Assembly (NCBI GenBank): GCA_022823765.1
Contig: JAJEHK010000107.1
Coordinates: 1 to 33,927, forward strand
Source of the DNA: Alphaproteobacteria bacterium
GTDB lineage: Bacteria > Pseudomonadota > Alphaproteobacteria > SP197
Reading direction: 5' to 3'
Length of the DNA: 33,927 nucleotides
Under the pieces are notes generated by a model that saw nothing but the letters and a program-made list of their open reading frames with translations, made no database searches and had not been told where the DNA came from. The position numbers were made by a program, and so were the translations under genes. Below, one piece after another: positions 1-7,765 of this stretch (positions within the stretch are counted from its first letter, which is position 1; every line of letters starts with the position of its first letter).

Positions 1-528
1 CACGAAGAGGACCGGATTCTCGTGCCAGACGAGGAAATGCGGGAACCAGCCGTTGGCATACCCCCACATCATGATCACCTCGTAGGCCGTCCAGAACCCT
101 ACTCCACTGGTGCATGACCAGAAGATGTTGTCGCGCGTCTGGTTACCCGTGAAGAACCGCGCGTCGTTGCGGGCAAGGTTGCGGGAGTCGAACTTTCGCC
201 GGTCACCCTGTGCGCGGAATGTATGAAGATAGAGATGCAGGCCTCCGGCGACCAGGATCATGAGACCGAGGTTGCGCAGGTACATCCAGGCAATCCAGCC
301 GGCTTCCAGATCCCGGCACCGCTCCAGGGCCGGCTGCGTGAATTCCCAGACGAGGATAGCGAGGATCGCAAAGGGCACGACCTGCGACCACATGAAGGCC
401 AGCGACATCAGATACCGCAGGGCCCTGAGTGGCCGCCAGGGCCAGGCGAACAGTGGTACGACGGGCATGGGGATGTCCGGATGCCAGGCCCAGTCCCGAT
501 TGTGCCTGCCCGATGTGGAAACGGCCAT
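1..528 (-). CDS. Sterol desaturase / fatty acid hydroxylase family protein, N-terminal part (cut by window edge)
   Basis: Only the first 176 residues are present; the gene runs off the left edge. The frame opens at an ATG (526-528) preceded by GGGAGA at a normal distance, giving a start MAVSTSGRHNRDWAW. Several hydrophobic segments follow, then a His-containing stretch (HLYLH, about residue 97) leading to a basic RAQGDRRKFD segment, NIFW and WTAYEVIMMWGYANG. These match my memory of the N-terminal half of bacterial sterol desaturase-like membrane proteins. Family members are di-iron enzymes that hydroxylate or desaturate lipids or sterols; the HX3H and HX2HH iron-binding boxes lie in the C-terminal half, which is outside the window, so catalytic competence cannot be judged. 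It is transcribed away from the window, in the same direction as dcd and about 210 bases downstream of it. Substrate unknown. Confidence 0.8.
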   Translation of the reverse strand, partial: MAVSTSGRHNRDWAWHPDIPMPVVPLFAWPWRPLRALRYLMSLAFMWSQVVPFAILAILVWEFTQPALERCRDLEAGWIAWMYLRNLGLMILVAGGLHLYLHTFRAQGDRRKFDSRNLARNDARFFTGNQTRDNIFWSCTSGVGFWTAYEVIMMWGYANGWFPHFLVWHENPVLFV

Positions 529-563
529 GACCTGATCTCCCTGCCATCCGGAACCACATGCAA

Positions 564-593
564 ACGCTAACCACATTCGACAGCGCATGACAA
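564..593 (-). promoter_or_regulatory. Candidate promoter of the sterol desaturase-like gene
   Basis: On the minus strand TTGTCA (588-593, five of six bases of the -35 consensus) is followed after 18 bases by TAGCGT (564-569, three of six of the -10 consensus). It ends about 36 bases before the ATG at 528. The -10 element is weak, so this is only a candidate. Confidence 0.3.
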
Positions 594-718
594 CCGGTTT
601 GCTCAGTCAGTTCCGGGACAGGTTGGTGCTGCCGAATCCACGTGCCGCCAGACACTGGTCCTGATGCGTTCGCTTGCCGCTTGCGACGTGCGCGGCCCGG
701 CGTACCTTGAACCGTGTA

Positions 719-735
719 CCGGCGAGGCACGCCGG
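719..735 (-). terminator. GC hairpin just after dcd
   Basis: Seven bases past the dcd stop codon there is a perfect 6-bp all-GC stem (CCGGCG / CGCCGG) with a 5-base loop. No T tract follows on the minus strand, so it may only slow transcription or protect the mRNA 3' end rather than be a true intrinsic terminator. Apart from this hairpin and the candidate promoter, I see nothing in 529-741. Confidence 0.3.
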
Positions 736-741
736 CATTGC

Positions 742-1932
742 TCACCCTTCCCTGAAGTGCTTTGAAAGCGCGAGCGACTGGTCCTGATAGTGGCTTCCGA
801 GGTCGGCGCCATAGAGGACCGACGGACGCTCCGTGAGACGTTCAAATGCAAGACGTCCCATGATCTGGCCGTGCTCAAGGAGAAAGGGAACCTCGTGGCT
901 GCGAACCTCAAGGACGGCCTTTGCCCCGGCACCACCGTCCGCGCTCCAGCCAAAGCCAGGATCGAAGAATCCCGCGTAGTGCACCCGGAACTCGCCCACG
1001 AGGGTGTCATAGGCCGCCATCTCGGCAGCGTGATCGGGCGGGACCCTCACCCGTTCGCGGGTGGCGAGGATGTGAAACTGGTCGGGGTCAAGGATCAGGT
1101 TGGGCGCAGCATGAATGGGTTCCCAGAACCGGCTCGCCTCGAGTTCTCCCCTGCGGTCGACATCGACGACCCCTGTGTTGCGCCTGGCACGATATCCAAC
1201 AAGAGTGTCAGGTCCTGCGCCTTCGAGATCCAGTGTCAGGGCCACCGTATTGCCGCGAATCGATGCATCAGGGGTATCAACGAGACCATGTTCGTTGTGA
1301 AGCTGCCGCAGCCTTTCCTCGCCAAGCGGTGGAGTGCCACGCCGGAATCGAAGCTGTGCAAGGCGGGACCCGCGGCGCACCAGAACGGAGAAGGTGCGTG
1401 GAGAGACCTCTGCATAGAGGCGACCCCGGTAGCCTCGCGCCACCCTGTCGAACTCCGTCGCGTAGTCCGTGATGACGCGCGTGAAGATATCGAGTCGGCC
1501 AACCGAACTCTTCGGATTGACAAGGCCTGCGAGTTCGTCCTGCACCCTGAGGCGCAGGCTCTCCTGAAGCGGAATGATGTAGACGCAGCCGCGTTCGAGG
1601 ACCGCACCGCCAGCGAGATCAATCTCGTGCATGATACCTGCGGTTTCCGCAAGCTTGCCCTCGACGGTCGAACGGGGTCCCGGCAGGAAGGAGGAACGCA
1701 CGCGCCATGCAACGTCACCCAACCTGAGGTCCAGACTCGCTGGTTGCAACTGACCATCCGTGAGAGGATCGTCAGGAACGATTGTTGAACCGATCAGGGC
1801 CTCGAGACGCTGATAGGGCAGCACTCCCGTGGTGAACTGTGCACTATCACCGGGTGTTTCCGGAGCATCTGGTAGAACATGGGGTAACACTGGAATGGAT
1901 GTGCAGTCCCTTCCGTCGTTGAGATCGGTCAT
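742..1932 (-). CDS. dcd: 2'-deoxycytidine 5'-triphosphate deaminase, bidomain alphaproteobacterial type
   Basis: The enzyme converts dCTP to dUTP and so feeds dTTP synthesis. The protein carries the repeated dUTPase/DCD fold. The first half has IQPASLDLRLG-like QLQPASLDLRLGD, then NPKSSVGRLDIFTRV (the conserved substrate-binding serine/arginine segment) and the EFDRVARGYRGRLYAEVSPRTF stretch. The second half repeats the architecture with GEFRVHYAGFFDPGFG, VLEVRSHEVPFLLEHGQ and the C-terminal YGADLGSHYQ segment. This two-domain form of about 365 residues is typical of alphaproteobacteria. The start is uncertain. The frame stays open up to 2040; I chose the ATG at 1930-1932 (396 residues), but ATGs at 1948-1950 and 1960-1962 are possible. 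The first 30 codons are unusually rich in rare codons (TTA, CTA, AGT), so the functional start may be later. It is transcribed divergently from trmFO. Confidence 0.9.
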   Translation of the reverse strand: MTDLNDGRDCTSIPVLPHVLPDAPETPGDSAQFTTGVLPYQRLEALIGSTIVPDDPLTDGQLQPASLDLRLGDVAWRVRSSFLPGPRSTVEGKLAETAGIMHEIDLAGGAVLERGCVYIIPLQESLRLRVQDELAGLVNPKSSVGRLDIFTRVITDYATEFDRVARGYRGRLYAEVSPRTFSVLVRRGSRLAQLRFRRGTPPLGEERLRQLHNEHGLVDTPDASIRGNTVALTLDLEGAGPDTLVGYRARRNTGVVDVDRRGELEASRFWEPIHAAPNLILDPDQFHILATRERVRVPPDHAAEMAAYDTLVGEFRVHYAGFFDPGFGWSADGGAGAKAVLEVRSHEVPFLLEHGQIMGRLAFERLTERPSVLYGADLGSHYQDQSLALSKHFREG

Positions 1933-2090
1933 GGAAGCCCCGAGCGTCATCACCACATGCATGAAACTACCACCGTTGGCGGCGCAATCCGGCTCCGAAT
2001 TCACCAATTCTTCCCGGCCTTGTGAAGTTGCGGGGGACACCGTGGTGAGTTGGCTGTGACATCCCGGTGCGTTGGTTGGGCCAATCCAGT

Positions 2091-2110
2091 GGACAGAATG
2101 TCCCTTTTTC
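2091..2110 (+). other. Small dyad plus T tract in the dcd/trmFO divergent intergenic region
   Basis: The gap 1933-2257 between the divergent genes dcd and trmFO is about 325 bases and holds no convincing gene. It contains GGACA-GAA-TGTCC followed at once by CTTTTTC, which has the shape of a weak intrinsic terminator or attenuator on the plus strand, upstream of trmFO. The stem is only 5 bp. No promoter with both good boxes was found for either gene. Confidence 0.25.
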
Positions 2111-2257
2111 CTTGTGTGTTCGGCAGATCACGATAGTCCGGTGACACATGGAGCAATCCGAGGCTACTTTGGCCAGGAACAATCCTTTCAAGTTGCTGCA
2201 CAGCCTGCCTCGGACAGCATTCTCCCGTCTTCGCAGGTCATCCGCCGGAGCGTCACC

Positions 2258-3631
2258 ATGAACACATCAATCCATGTCATTGGTGGTGGTTTGGCCGGGT
2301 GCGAGGCTGCCTGGCAGATCGCTCGCGGGGGCGGGAGGGCCGTGCTCCACGAGATGCGCCCGCACCGCACCAGCAATGCCCACAGGACCGACACCCTTGC
2401 CGAACTGGTGTGTTCCAACTCCTTCCGCTCCGACGATGCCGACACGAATGCCGTGGGCCTGCTCCACGAGGAACTGCGACGGGCGGATTCCCTCATCATG
2501 TCTGCCGCCGACCGACACCAGGTGCCGGCTGGGAGTGCCCTGGCCGTAGACCGCCACGGATTTTCCAGCGACGTGGAAACCGCCATCGCGTCCGAACCGC
2601 AAATCGAGGTGCGACGTGAGGAGGTGCCATCCCTGCCGGAACCGGATGACGGGCTGGCGATTGTCGCCACAGGTCCCCTCACGGCGGCCGACCTCGCCGC
2701 CGACATTCAGCGTGCGACGGGCCGGGACGCCCTCGCCTTCTTCGACGCCATCGCTCCGGTTATCCACCGCGACAGCATCGACTTCGACATCGCCTGGTTC
2801 CAGTCCCGCTACGACAGGCCGGGACCGGCCGGAGACACCGCAGCCTACATCAACTGTCCCCTCACCCTCGAAGAATACGATGCCTTCGTCGACAGGGTAT
2901 GTGCGGCGGAACTGACGCCCTTTCACGACTGGGAAAGGGAAACACCGTGGTTCGAGGGGTGCCTGCCCATCGAGGTCCTGGCCCGGCGAGGCCGCAACAC
3001 CCTGCGCTTCGGCCCGATGAAGCCCGTCGGACTGACCAACCCCGCCACAGGGGAGAGACCTTTCGCCGTCGTGCAGTTGCGCCAGGACAACGCTCTTGGA
3101 ACCCTCTTCAACATGGTCGGTTTCCAGACCAAGATGCGCCACGGTGACCAGGTCGGGGTCTTGCGAACCATACCCGGGCTCGGCAATGCCCGATTTGCAC
3201 GGCTGGGCGGTGTCCACCGAAACACGTTCATCAACAGCCCGCACCTGCTCGATGGGGCGCTGAGGCTGCGCAGGCGGCCGCACCTGAGATTTGCCGGCCA
3301 GATCACCGGGGTCGAGGGCTATGTCGAGAGTACCGCAATCGGTCTTCTTGCCGGACGCTTCGCGCTGCTGGAAAGCCGCGCGGATGTCATTGTTCCACCG
3401 CCTGCGACGACGGCTCTCGGTGCCCTGCTCAACCATGTCACCACCGGGGCAGATGCCCGCACTTTCCAGCCGATGAACTGCAATTTCGGCCTCTTCCCTT
3501 CCCCGGGACCCGACCTCAGGAAGACAGCACGACGCTCCGCGATCGTCAGTGCGGCGCGCGCCGACCTGGATGCCTGGCTCGCGGGTATGGCCGGTTCCGG
3601 GTGTAGACATCGGGCAGGCGATGCCATATGA
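2258..3631 (+). CDS. trmFO: TrmFO, methylenetetrahydrofolate--tRNA-(uracil-5-)-methyltransferase
   Basis: TrmFO makes 5-methyluridine at position 54 of tRNA, using methylene-tetrahydrofolate as carbon donor and FAD as reductant. The protein has 457 residues. It opens with the FAD-binding [11 protein letters not shown] motif (residues 7-17), followed by HEMRP and the family signature [13 protein letters not shown] around residue 55. Further hallmarks are [12 protein letters not shown] (about residue 105), IVATGPLT, the [12 protein letters not shown] segment, [12 protein letters not shown] and [12 protein letters not shown], and the C-terminal [12 protein letters not shown]. The start at 2258 is supported by CGGAG seven bases upstream; the frame is open further upstream, but that sequence does not look like protein. 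It stands alone on the plus strand, divergent from dcd. In related genomes trmFO is also found near the sec genes. Confidence 0.95.
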   Translation: MNTSIHVIGGGLAGCEAAWQIARGGGRAVLHEMRPHRTSNAHRTDTLAELVCSNSFRSDDADTNAVGLLHEELRRADSLIMSAADRHQVPAGSALAVDRHGFSSDVETAIASEPQIEVRREEVPSLPEPDDGLAIVATGPLTAADLAADIQRATGRDALAFFDAIAPVIHRDSIDFDIAWFQSRYDRPGPAGDTAAYINCPLTLEEYDAFVDRVCAAELTPFHDWERETPWFEGCLPIEVLARRGRNTLRFGPMKPVGLTNPATGERPFAVVQLRQDNALGTLFNMVGFQTKMRHGDQVGVLRTIPGLGNARFARLGGVHRNTFINSPHLLDGALRLRRRPHLRFAGQITGVEGYVESTAIGLLAGRFALLESRADVIVPPPATTALGALLNHVTTGADARTFQPMNCNFGLFPSPGPDLRKTARRSAIVSAARADLDAWLAGMAGSGCRHRAGDAI

Positions 3632-3645
3632 AATTCACGCAATGC

Positions 3646-3669
3646 GGCGGTCATTCATTGTTGACCGCC
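3646..3669 (+). terminator. Hairpin downstream of trmFO
   Basis: A perfect 8-bp stem (GGCGGTCA / TGACCGCC) with an 8-base loop begins 14 bases after the trmFO stop. There is no T tract after it. It may mark the 3' end of trmFO or act as a processing or attenuation structure ahead of the small gene at 3707. Confidence 0.4.
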
Positions 3670-3706
3670 ACATGGTGTCGGGGTCTGACCGAGATGGAGG
3701 AAGCTC

Positions 3707-3796
3707 ATGGCAAAGATACTCGAATCACTCTCGTCCACAGTCATCGCCGGATGTGTGCTGACGGTTGTCGTCGCCATCATCCTTGTCTCGATCTGA
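3707..3796 (+). CDS. 29-residue single-pass membrane peptide (unrecognised)
   Basis: ATG at 3707 is preceded by a perfect GGAGG (3696-3700) six bases away. The product starts MAKILESLSSTVIAGC and continues with valines and isoleucines to a TGA at 3794. It has a short polar N-terminus with one lysine and one glutamate, then one hydrophobic helix of about 18 residues reaching almost to the end, so a single membrane span is likely. I do not recognise it. The next gene begins 25 bases later with its own strong ribosome binding site, so the two are probably co-transcribed. It may be a small partner of that membrane protein, in the manner of small accessory subunits of membrane enzymes, but this is inference. 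Being this short, it could be a chance frame; the ideal Shine-Dalgarno and membrane-helix composition argue against that. Confidence 0.6.
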   Translation: MAKILESLSSTVIAGCVLTVVVAIILVSI

Positions 3797-3821
3797 TTGC
3801 GTCACGAGGGAGGATCATCTC

Positions 3822-4328
3822 ATGGAAGGACTCGACTTTCTTTCGTTCCTGTTCCGCTGGCTCCACGTGCTTTCCGGCGTGATGTGGATCGGTCTGCTGT
3901 GGTATTTCAACTTCGTGCAGATTCCCAGCATGCCGAAGATCCCTGATGACCAGAAACCCGCAGTCGGCAAGGTCATCGCTCCAACAGCACTTTTCTGGTT
4001 CCGCTGGGGCGCCATGGCAACGATCGTGACCGGTCTCATCCTGGCGATGCTGAACGGCTACTTCATTGAGGCGGTCGCCCTCGGCTTCACTGACGACGGC
4101 GCCAGCACCGCAATTGGCATTGGCATGTGGCTGGGCACCATCATGTGGTTCAACGTCTGGTTCGTCATCTGGCCGAACCAGAAGCGGGCGCTGGGCATTG
4201 TCGATGCAGACGCCGACGCCAAGAAAGCCTCGGCCCGCACCGCCATGCTGTTTTCGCGGACCAACACCATGCTGTCGATCCCCATGCTGTTCTGCATGGT
4301 GTCGGCACAGAACCCCTGGTACTTCTGA
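3822..4328 (+). CDS. PuuD-type (urate hydroxylase N-terminal domain) multi-pass membrane protein
   Basis: The 168-residue product has about four hydrophobic segments and the pattern FRWLHVLSGVMWIGLLWYFNF near the N-terminus, which resembles the membrane domain of urate hydroxylase PuuD. His and Trp residues in the helices (RWLH, FWFRWG, MWFNVWFVIWPNQKRALG) are arranged as in that family, where histidines may bind haem. Classic PuuD is about twice as long or more, with a C-terminal cytochrome c domain that oxidises urate; here the cytochrome c part is absent and no CXXCH motif is seen. The start at 3822 has GGGAGG upstream. The 29-residue membrane peptide precedes it. Urate oxidation is not established for such short versions, so I call only the domain. 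An alternative is a general small haem or electron-transfer membrane protein. Confidence 0.7.
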   Translation: MEGLDFLSFLFRWLHVLSGVMWIGLLWYFNFVQIPSMPKIPDDQKPAVGKVIAPTALFWFRWGAMATIVTGLILAMLNGYFIEAVALGFTDDGASTAIGIGMWLGTIMWFNVWFVIWPNQKRALGIVDADADAKKASARTAMLFSRTNTMLSIPMLFCMVSAQNPWYF

Positions 4329-4339
4329 CAATCGCGCTT

Positions 4340-4371
4340 TCCCGGGGAAACGCCCTGCCGTTTTCCCGGGA
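4340..4371. terminator. Bidirectional hairpin between convergent genes
   Basis: TCCCGGGGAAACG pairs with CGTTTTCCCGGGA across a 6-base loop, giving a 13-bp stem with one G-U wobble. It lies in the 52-base gap between the plus-strand PuuD-like gene and the minus-strand Mth938-like gene, the place expected for a shared terminator. A clear T run is missing on both sides, so the efficiency of termination is uncertain. Confidence 0.5.
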
Positions 4372-4380
4372 CGTGATCTC

Positions 4381-4752
4381 TCAGACAGCCACGAGGGCGG
4401 CAGCGACGAGGCGCTCCTCGGCCATCAGAATGTTGTAGGTGCGGCAGGCAGCACCTGTTGTCATGGCATCCACGACAATACCGTGCGGGCGCAGGAAGTC
4501 GCGCACATCCCGGGCCGGCTCGCCGGATGCATCTCCACAGCCAAGCAGAAGAATGTCGACACGTTGAGACCGCGCCACGACTTCTGCCAGGACCGCCGGC
4601 GTCACGTCCGGCATTCCGGCCACCGGCCAGGCCATTACCACGTCGGGAAAGACGATCAGGGAGCCCTCGTGGCGCCGGTCGCCGATGCGAAATCCACCGT
4701 TGCCGTAACCGGTGATGACATTGCGGGTGGCGTTGGGCAATCCCGTCACCAC
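4381..4752 (-). CDS. Mth938-like domain protein (DUF498 / NDUFAF3 family)
   Basis: This 123-residue protein shows the family pattern: an early GNGGFRIG, HEGSLIVFPD, WPV near residue 43, then ILLLGCGDASGEPARDVRDFLRPHGIVVDAM and a C-terminal CRTYNILMAEERLVAAALV. The family includes the human complex I assembly factor NDUFAF3, and in alphaproteobacteria it usually sits next to secF, as here. Its bacterial role is not firmly known; a link with membrane protein insertion or complex I assembly is inferred from homologues and context. The frame is closed upstream by a stop at 4807-4809 and contains no ATG before the conserved region, so the start is a GTG at 4750-4752, or the next codon which is also GTG. 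It begins 19 bases after the secF stop and has no clear ribosome binding site, suggesting translational coupling. Confidence 0.85.
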   Translation of the reverse strand: MVTGLPNATRNVITGYGNGGFRIGDRRHEGSLIVFPDVVMAWPVAGMPDVTPAVLAEVVARSQRVDILLLGCGDASGEPARDVRDFLRPHGIVVDAMTTGAACRTYNILMAEERLVAAALVAV

Positions 4753-4771
4753 TGCACCGAACGCCGCGACA

Positions 4772-5707
4772 TCACGGGGTGTCCGGGGAGCCTTCCCTCT
4801 CGTCGCTCACGCGGACCGGCCTGAGATAGAGCAGGACCGGGGCAGCAACAAACAGGGACGAATAGGTGCCGATCAGGACCCCCCAGATCATGGCCAGCAC
4901 AAAGGGAGCAATCACCGCACCGCCGAACAGCCACAGGGCGACGAGGGCCAGCATCGTGGTGACACTGGTCATGACCGTGCGTGACAACGTGTCGTTGAGC
5001 GAGCGGTCGATGACAGCGCGCACCGGTTCCTGCTTGTACTTGCGGAGATTCTCGCGAATGCGGTCATAGACGACGACCGTGTCGTTCATCGAATAGCCAA
5101 CGATGGTGAGGAGCGCGGCAACAACCGGCAGATCGAACTCGATGCGGGTCAGGCTGAACACTCCGATGGTAAGGCCGACATCGTGGGCCAGGGCGAGTAC
5201 GGCACCGACACCGAACTGCCACTCGAAGCGAAACCAGATGTAGATCATCATCAGGGCAAGAGCGACCAGAACGGCCTGCGCCCCTTTTTCGATGAGTTCG
5301 CCGGAGACCTGCGGGCCCACGAACTCCACGCGCCGGTACTCGATATCCGGATACATGTCGTTGAGCGTCGCCTGAATCCTGTCGATGGCTTCCTGCTGAA
5401 CGGATTCATCGCCGGCCAACAGTGGCAGGCGGATCAGCACGTCGCTGGCTGAACCGAACTCCTGCAGTGCGATACTGCCGATGTCGAGTGCATTGAGTTC
5501 GCTTCTCACATGAGCGAGATCGGCGGCCTGCGGAGTGCGGATCTCGATCAGGGTGCCGCCCCTGAAATCGATGCCGAAGTTCAGCCCGGAAAAAAGCAGC
5601 AGGGCGATCGAACCGACGAAGAGAACCACGGACAGGATCACCGCAATCCGGTGATAATCCATGAACGGCAAATGCAGACCCGAAGGCACAAGACGAAGCC
5701 GTTTCAT
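4772..5707 (-). CDS. secF: Protein translocase subunit SecF
   Basis: SecF works with SecD as a proton-driven membrane complex that completes protein export through SecYEG on the periplasmic side. The 311-residue sequence has an N-terminal span (about 18-42), the family signature LNFGIDFRGGT at about 43-53, a periplasmic domain, then the C-terminal five-helix block with ALAHDVGLTIG, VGYSMNDTVVVYDRIREN and a final hydrophobic helix with IWGVLIGTYSSLFVAAPVL. The aspartates in the AHDVG and MNDTVVVYDR segments correspond to the conserved proton-path region of the SecDF family. The length is normal for SecF. The start is 3 bases after the secD stop, so the two are translated from one message. Confidence 0.97.
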   Translation of the reverse strand: MKRLRLVPSGLHLPFMDYHRIAVILSVVLFVGSIALLLFSGLNFGIDFRGGTLIEIRTPQAADLAHVRSELNALDIGSIALQEFGSASDVLIRLPLLAGDESVQQEAIDRIQATLNDMYPDIEYRRVEFVGPQVSGELIEKGAQAVLVALALMMIYIWFRFEWQFGVGAVLALAHDVGLTIGVFSLTRIEFDLPVVAALLTIVGYSMNDTVVVYDRIRENLRKYKQEPVRAVIDRSLNDTLSRTVMTSVTTMLALVALWLFGGAVIAPFVLAMIWGVLIGTYSSLFVAAPVLLYLRPVRVSDEREGSPDTP

Positions 5708-5710
5708 CGG

Positions 5711-7273
5711 TCAGATTCCCAGGGTCTTCGGACGGAACCGGGCAAGCCAGAGGTGGGTAAGGAGGCGAGTCAGCAACATCGCCGTGAACATTGACGTGAG
5801 AATGCCGATGGCGAGCGTGGCGCCAAACCCCCTGACCGGCCCGGAACCCAGGAAGAAAAGCAGAAACGCCGCCACCGCGGTGGTGATGTTGGCATCGAGA
5901 ATGGTGGTCATGGCTCTCCTGAAACCCGTCTCGACGGCATTGAGAATGGTGCGGCCGTGACGCAGTTCCTCGCGGATGCGCTCGAAGATCAGCACATTCG
6001 CATCTACCGCCATGCCGACCGTGAGAACAATGCCGGCGATTCCAGGAAGGGTGAGTGTCGCCTGCAACAGCGACAACAGACCCATGAGGAGAATGAGATT
6101 GGTGATGAGCGCGACGTTGGCGAAGGCACCGAGGGTTCCGTAACAGGCGACCATGAAGACGATGACGGCAGCAAAGCTGACTGCCGCCGCAATCTTGCCG
6201 GCTTCAATTGAGTCCGCGCCCAGGGTGGGGCCAACGGTGCGTTCCTCGACGACCGTGAGAGGAACGGGCAGTGCGCCGGCCCGCAGCAACAAAGCCAGTT
6301 CCTGTGTCTCGAACACCGTGAAGGAGCCTGTGATGATCCCGCTGCCCTGGCAGATCGGCCCATTGATGCGCGGAGCGCTGATCACGACTCCGTCGAGAAC
6401 GATGGCAAGAAGACGCCCGACATTCTCCGTCGTCACGTCGCAGAATCGTGCTGCACCCACACCGTCGAAACTGAAAGCAACAACCGGTCGACCCTGATCA
6501 AAACTTGCCGCGGCACTCTCCAGGCTTTCGCCGGTCACAAGAATCTCGGCCCGCAGGACGTGGTTCTGTCCGGGCTGTTCGCGTCCGGGCATGAGTACTG
6601 AACCGACCGGGAGTTGTCCGGCTTCGGCGGCGCCAACGGAAGTATCCTGGTCAACAAGATGGAATGTCAGCTTGGCGGTCTGGCCAAGACGCGAGCGCAG
6701 TACCCGCGTGTCGTCGACTCCCGGCACCTGGACCAGAATGCGATCCCGTCCCTGGCGGGTAATGACCGGTTCCAGAACGCCATCGGGATCGATACGCCCG
6801 CGCAGCACCTCCAGGGTGCGCTCGATGGCATCGCCGAGTCCCGCCTCCAGGCCCTCTTCGGTGAACGCCGCAATGATTCCTCCGGTCTCGTCGATGGTGA
6901 TCGTGAAATCGTCAGCCAGCCCGTCGAGTTCCCGGGCAGCCGCGGCAGCATCGTCGGCATTGCGCAGGGCGAACTGCCGGTGAGCGTCATCGCCGCCGAT
7001 GACCCTGACACCGATGCGTTCACCACGCAGGGTGCGTCGCACGTTGCCCTCGAGCCAGGCGAGGCGCCCTTCCCTCCAGGCTGCCTCGTCAATCTGCAAC
7101 AGAAGATGCGCGCCCCCGGAAAGATCGAGGCCGAGGCTCACCTGCTTGTGCGGCAACCACGTCGGGAGGTCACGTGCCAGGTCACGCGAGAGCAGGTTCG
7201 GTGCGGCGAAGGCCAGACCCAGAACACCGACAAGAACAACGATCCAGATCTTCCAGGTCGGAAAGTAACGCAT
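5711..7273 (-). CDS. secD: Protein translocase subunit SecD
   Basis: SecD, 520 residues, pairs with SecF. After one N-terminal span (about residues 8-28) comes LGLDLSGGAHLLLQID, the conserved DLXGG motif. A long periplasmic region includes the RGRIDPDGVLEPVITRQGRDRILVQVPGV signature and GSGIITGSFT. The C-terminal half holds five more membrane helices with PLTVVEERTVGPTLGADSI, GMAVDANVLIFERIREELR and the A/G-rich last helices. The aspartate in GMAVDANVLIFERIREE is the conserved one essential for the proton motive step. I placed the start at the ATG 7271-7273, because upstream codons do not resemble SecD and this start lies 11 bases behind the yajC stop. Confidence 0.97.
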   Translation of the reverse strand: MRYFPTWKIWIVVLVGVLGLAFAAPNLLSRDLARDLPTWLPHKQVSLGLDLSGGAHLLLQIDEAAWREGRLAWLEGNVRRTLRGERIGVRVIGGDDAHRQFALRNADDAAAAARELDGLADDFTITIDETGGIIAAFTEEGLEAGLGDAIERTLEVLRGRIDPDGVLEPVITRQGRDRILVQVPGVDDTRVLRSRLGQTAKLTFHLVDQDTSVGAAEAGQLPVGSVLMPGREQPGQNHVLRAEILVTGESLESAAASFDQGRPVVAFSFDGVGAARFCDVTTENVGRLLAIVLDGVVISAPRINGPICQGSGIITGSFTVFETQELALLLRAGALPVPLTVVEERTVGPTLGADSIEAGKIAAAVSFAAVIVFMVACYGTLGAFANVALITNLILLMGLLSLLQATLTLPGIAGIVLTVGMAVDANVLIFERIREELRHGRTILNAVETGFRRAMTTILDANITTAVAAFLLFFLGSGPVRGFGATLAIGILTSMFTAMLLTRLLTHLWLARFRPKTLGI

Positions 7274-7284
7274 GGCCGATAATG

Positions 7285-7653
7285 TCAATCGCCACCGTTG
7301 TCGCCCGCATTCCCCTCGTCCGCCCTCACGGCCTGGCGCGGTTCCGGCTTCGCCACGATGTCCGCGATCATGGAGTGCCGGCACTTCACCCTGACGTCCT
7401 TGGCGATTTCGATGATGAGGACGCCGTCTCCCTCGATGCGGGCGACGTTCCCGATGATGCCACCGTTCGTGACCACCTGATCACCCCGCTTGATCGAACT
7501 GAGCATGGCCTGGTGCTGCTTGGCCTTCTTTGACTGCGGCCGAAACACGAAAAACCAGAAGACGCCGAACATGGCGACCATGAGAATGAGAAAGAAGGGA
7601 TCGAAACCGGCGGCACCTGCTTCGCCCTGTGCATAGGCGTGTGTGATCGGCAT
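7285..7653 (-). CDS. yajC: Preprotein translocase subunit YajC
   Basis: YajC is a small single-span membrane protein found with SecDF. The 122-residue product has a hydrophobic segment (about residues 18-38, FDPFFLILMVAMFGVFWFFVF), the family hallmark RPQSKKAKQHQAML, then SSIKRGDQVVTNGGIIGNVARI and the basic/acidic tail. An AGGA about 9 bases before the ATG supports the start. It is the first gene of the yajC-secD-secF-Mth938 operon and lies behind the promoter at 7681-7709. The tail (APRADEGNAGDN region) is longer and more polar than in E. coli. Confidence 0.96.
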   Translation of the reverse strand: MPITHAYAQGEAGAAGFDPFFLILMVAMFGVFWFFVFRPQSKKAKQHQAMLSSIKRGDQVVTNGGIIGNVARIEGDGVLIIEIAKDVRVKCRHSMIADIVAKPEPRQAVRADEGNAGDNGGD

Positions 7654-7680
7654 GTCGATATCCTGCGCGAAAGGTGGCGG

Positions 7681-7709
7681 ACTATAGCCGGGGGATGACC
7701 GATTGCAAA
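7681..7709 (-). promoter_or_regulatory. Promoter of the yajC-secD-secF operon
   Basis: On the minus strand TTTGCA (7704-7709; TTGCAA if shifted by one) is followed after 17 bases by TATAGT (7681-7686), five of six bases of the -10 consensus. The -10 ends 27 bases before the yajC ATG, leaving a short leader. It shares the sequence CGGC immediately before TATA with the tatA promoter at 13305-13333. Confidence 0.5.
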
Positions 7710-7765
7710 CTGCCGGCTAGTGTGAAGCACAATGATAAACCCTGATTGACCACCCTGTCTGCTTC

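Noticed and set aside
790-1788. Open frame on the plus strand opposite dcd
   Set aside because: It is antisense to conserved dCTP deaminase motifs and has no ribosome binding site or domain.
2267-3610. Long open frame on the minus strand under trmFO
   Set aside because: It is the complement of a strongly conserved TrmFO and shows no domain pattern; GC-rich codon bias makes such shadow frames common.
7703-7735. Plus-strand promoter for the DUF815 gene (TTGCAA and a downstream AT-rich stretch)
   Set aside because: No -10 at a suitable distance; the sequence is better explained by the minus-strand yajC promoter.
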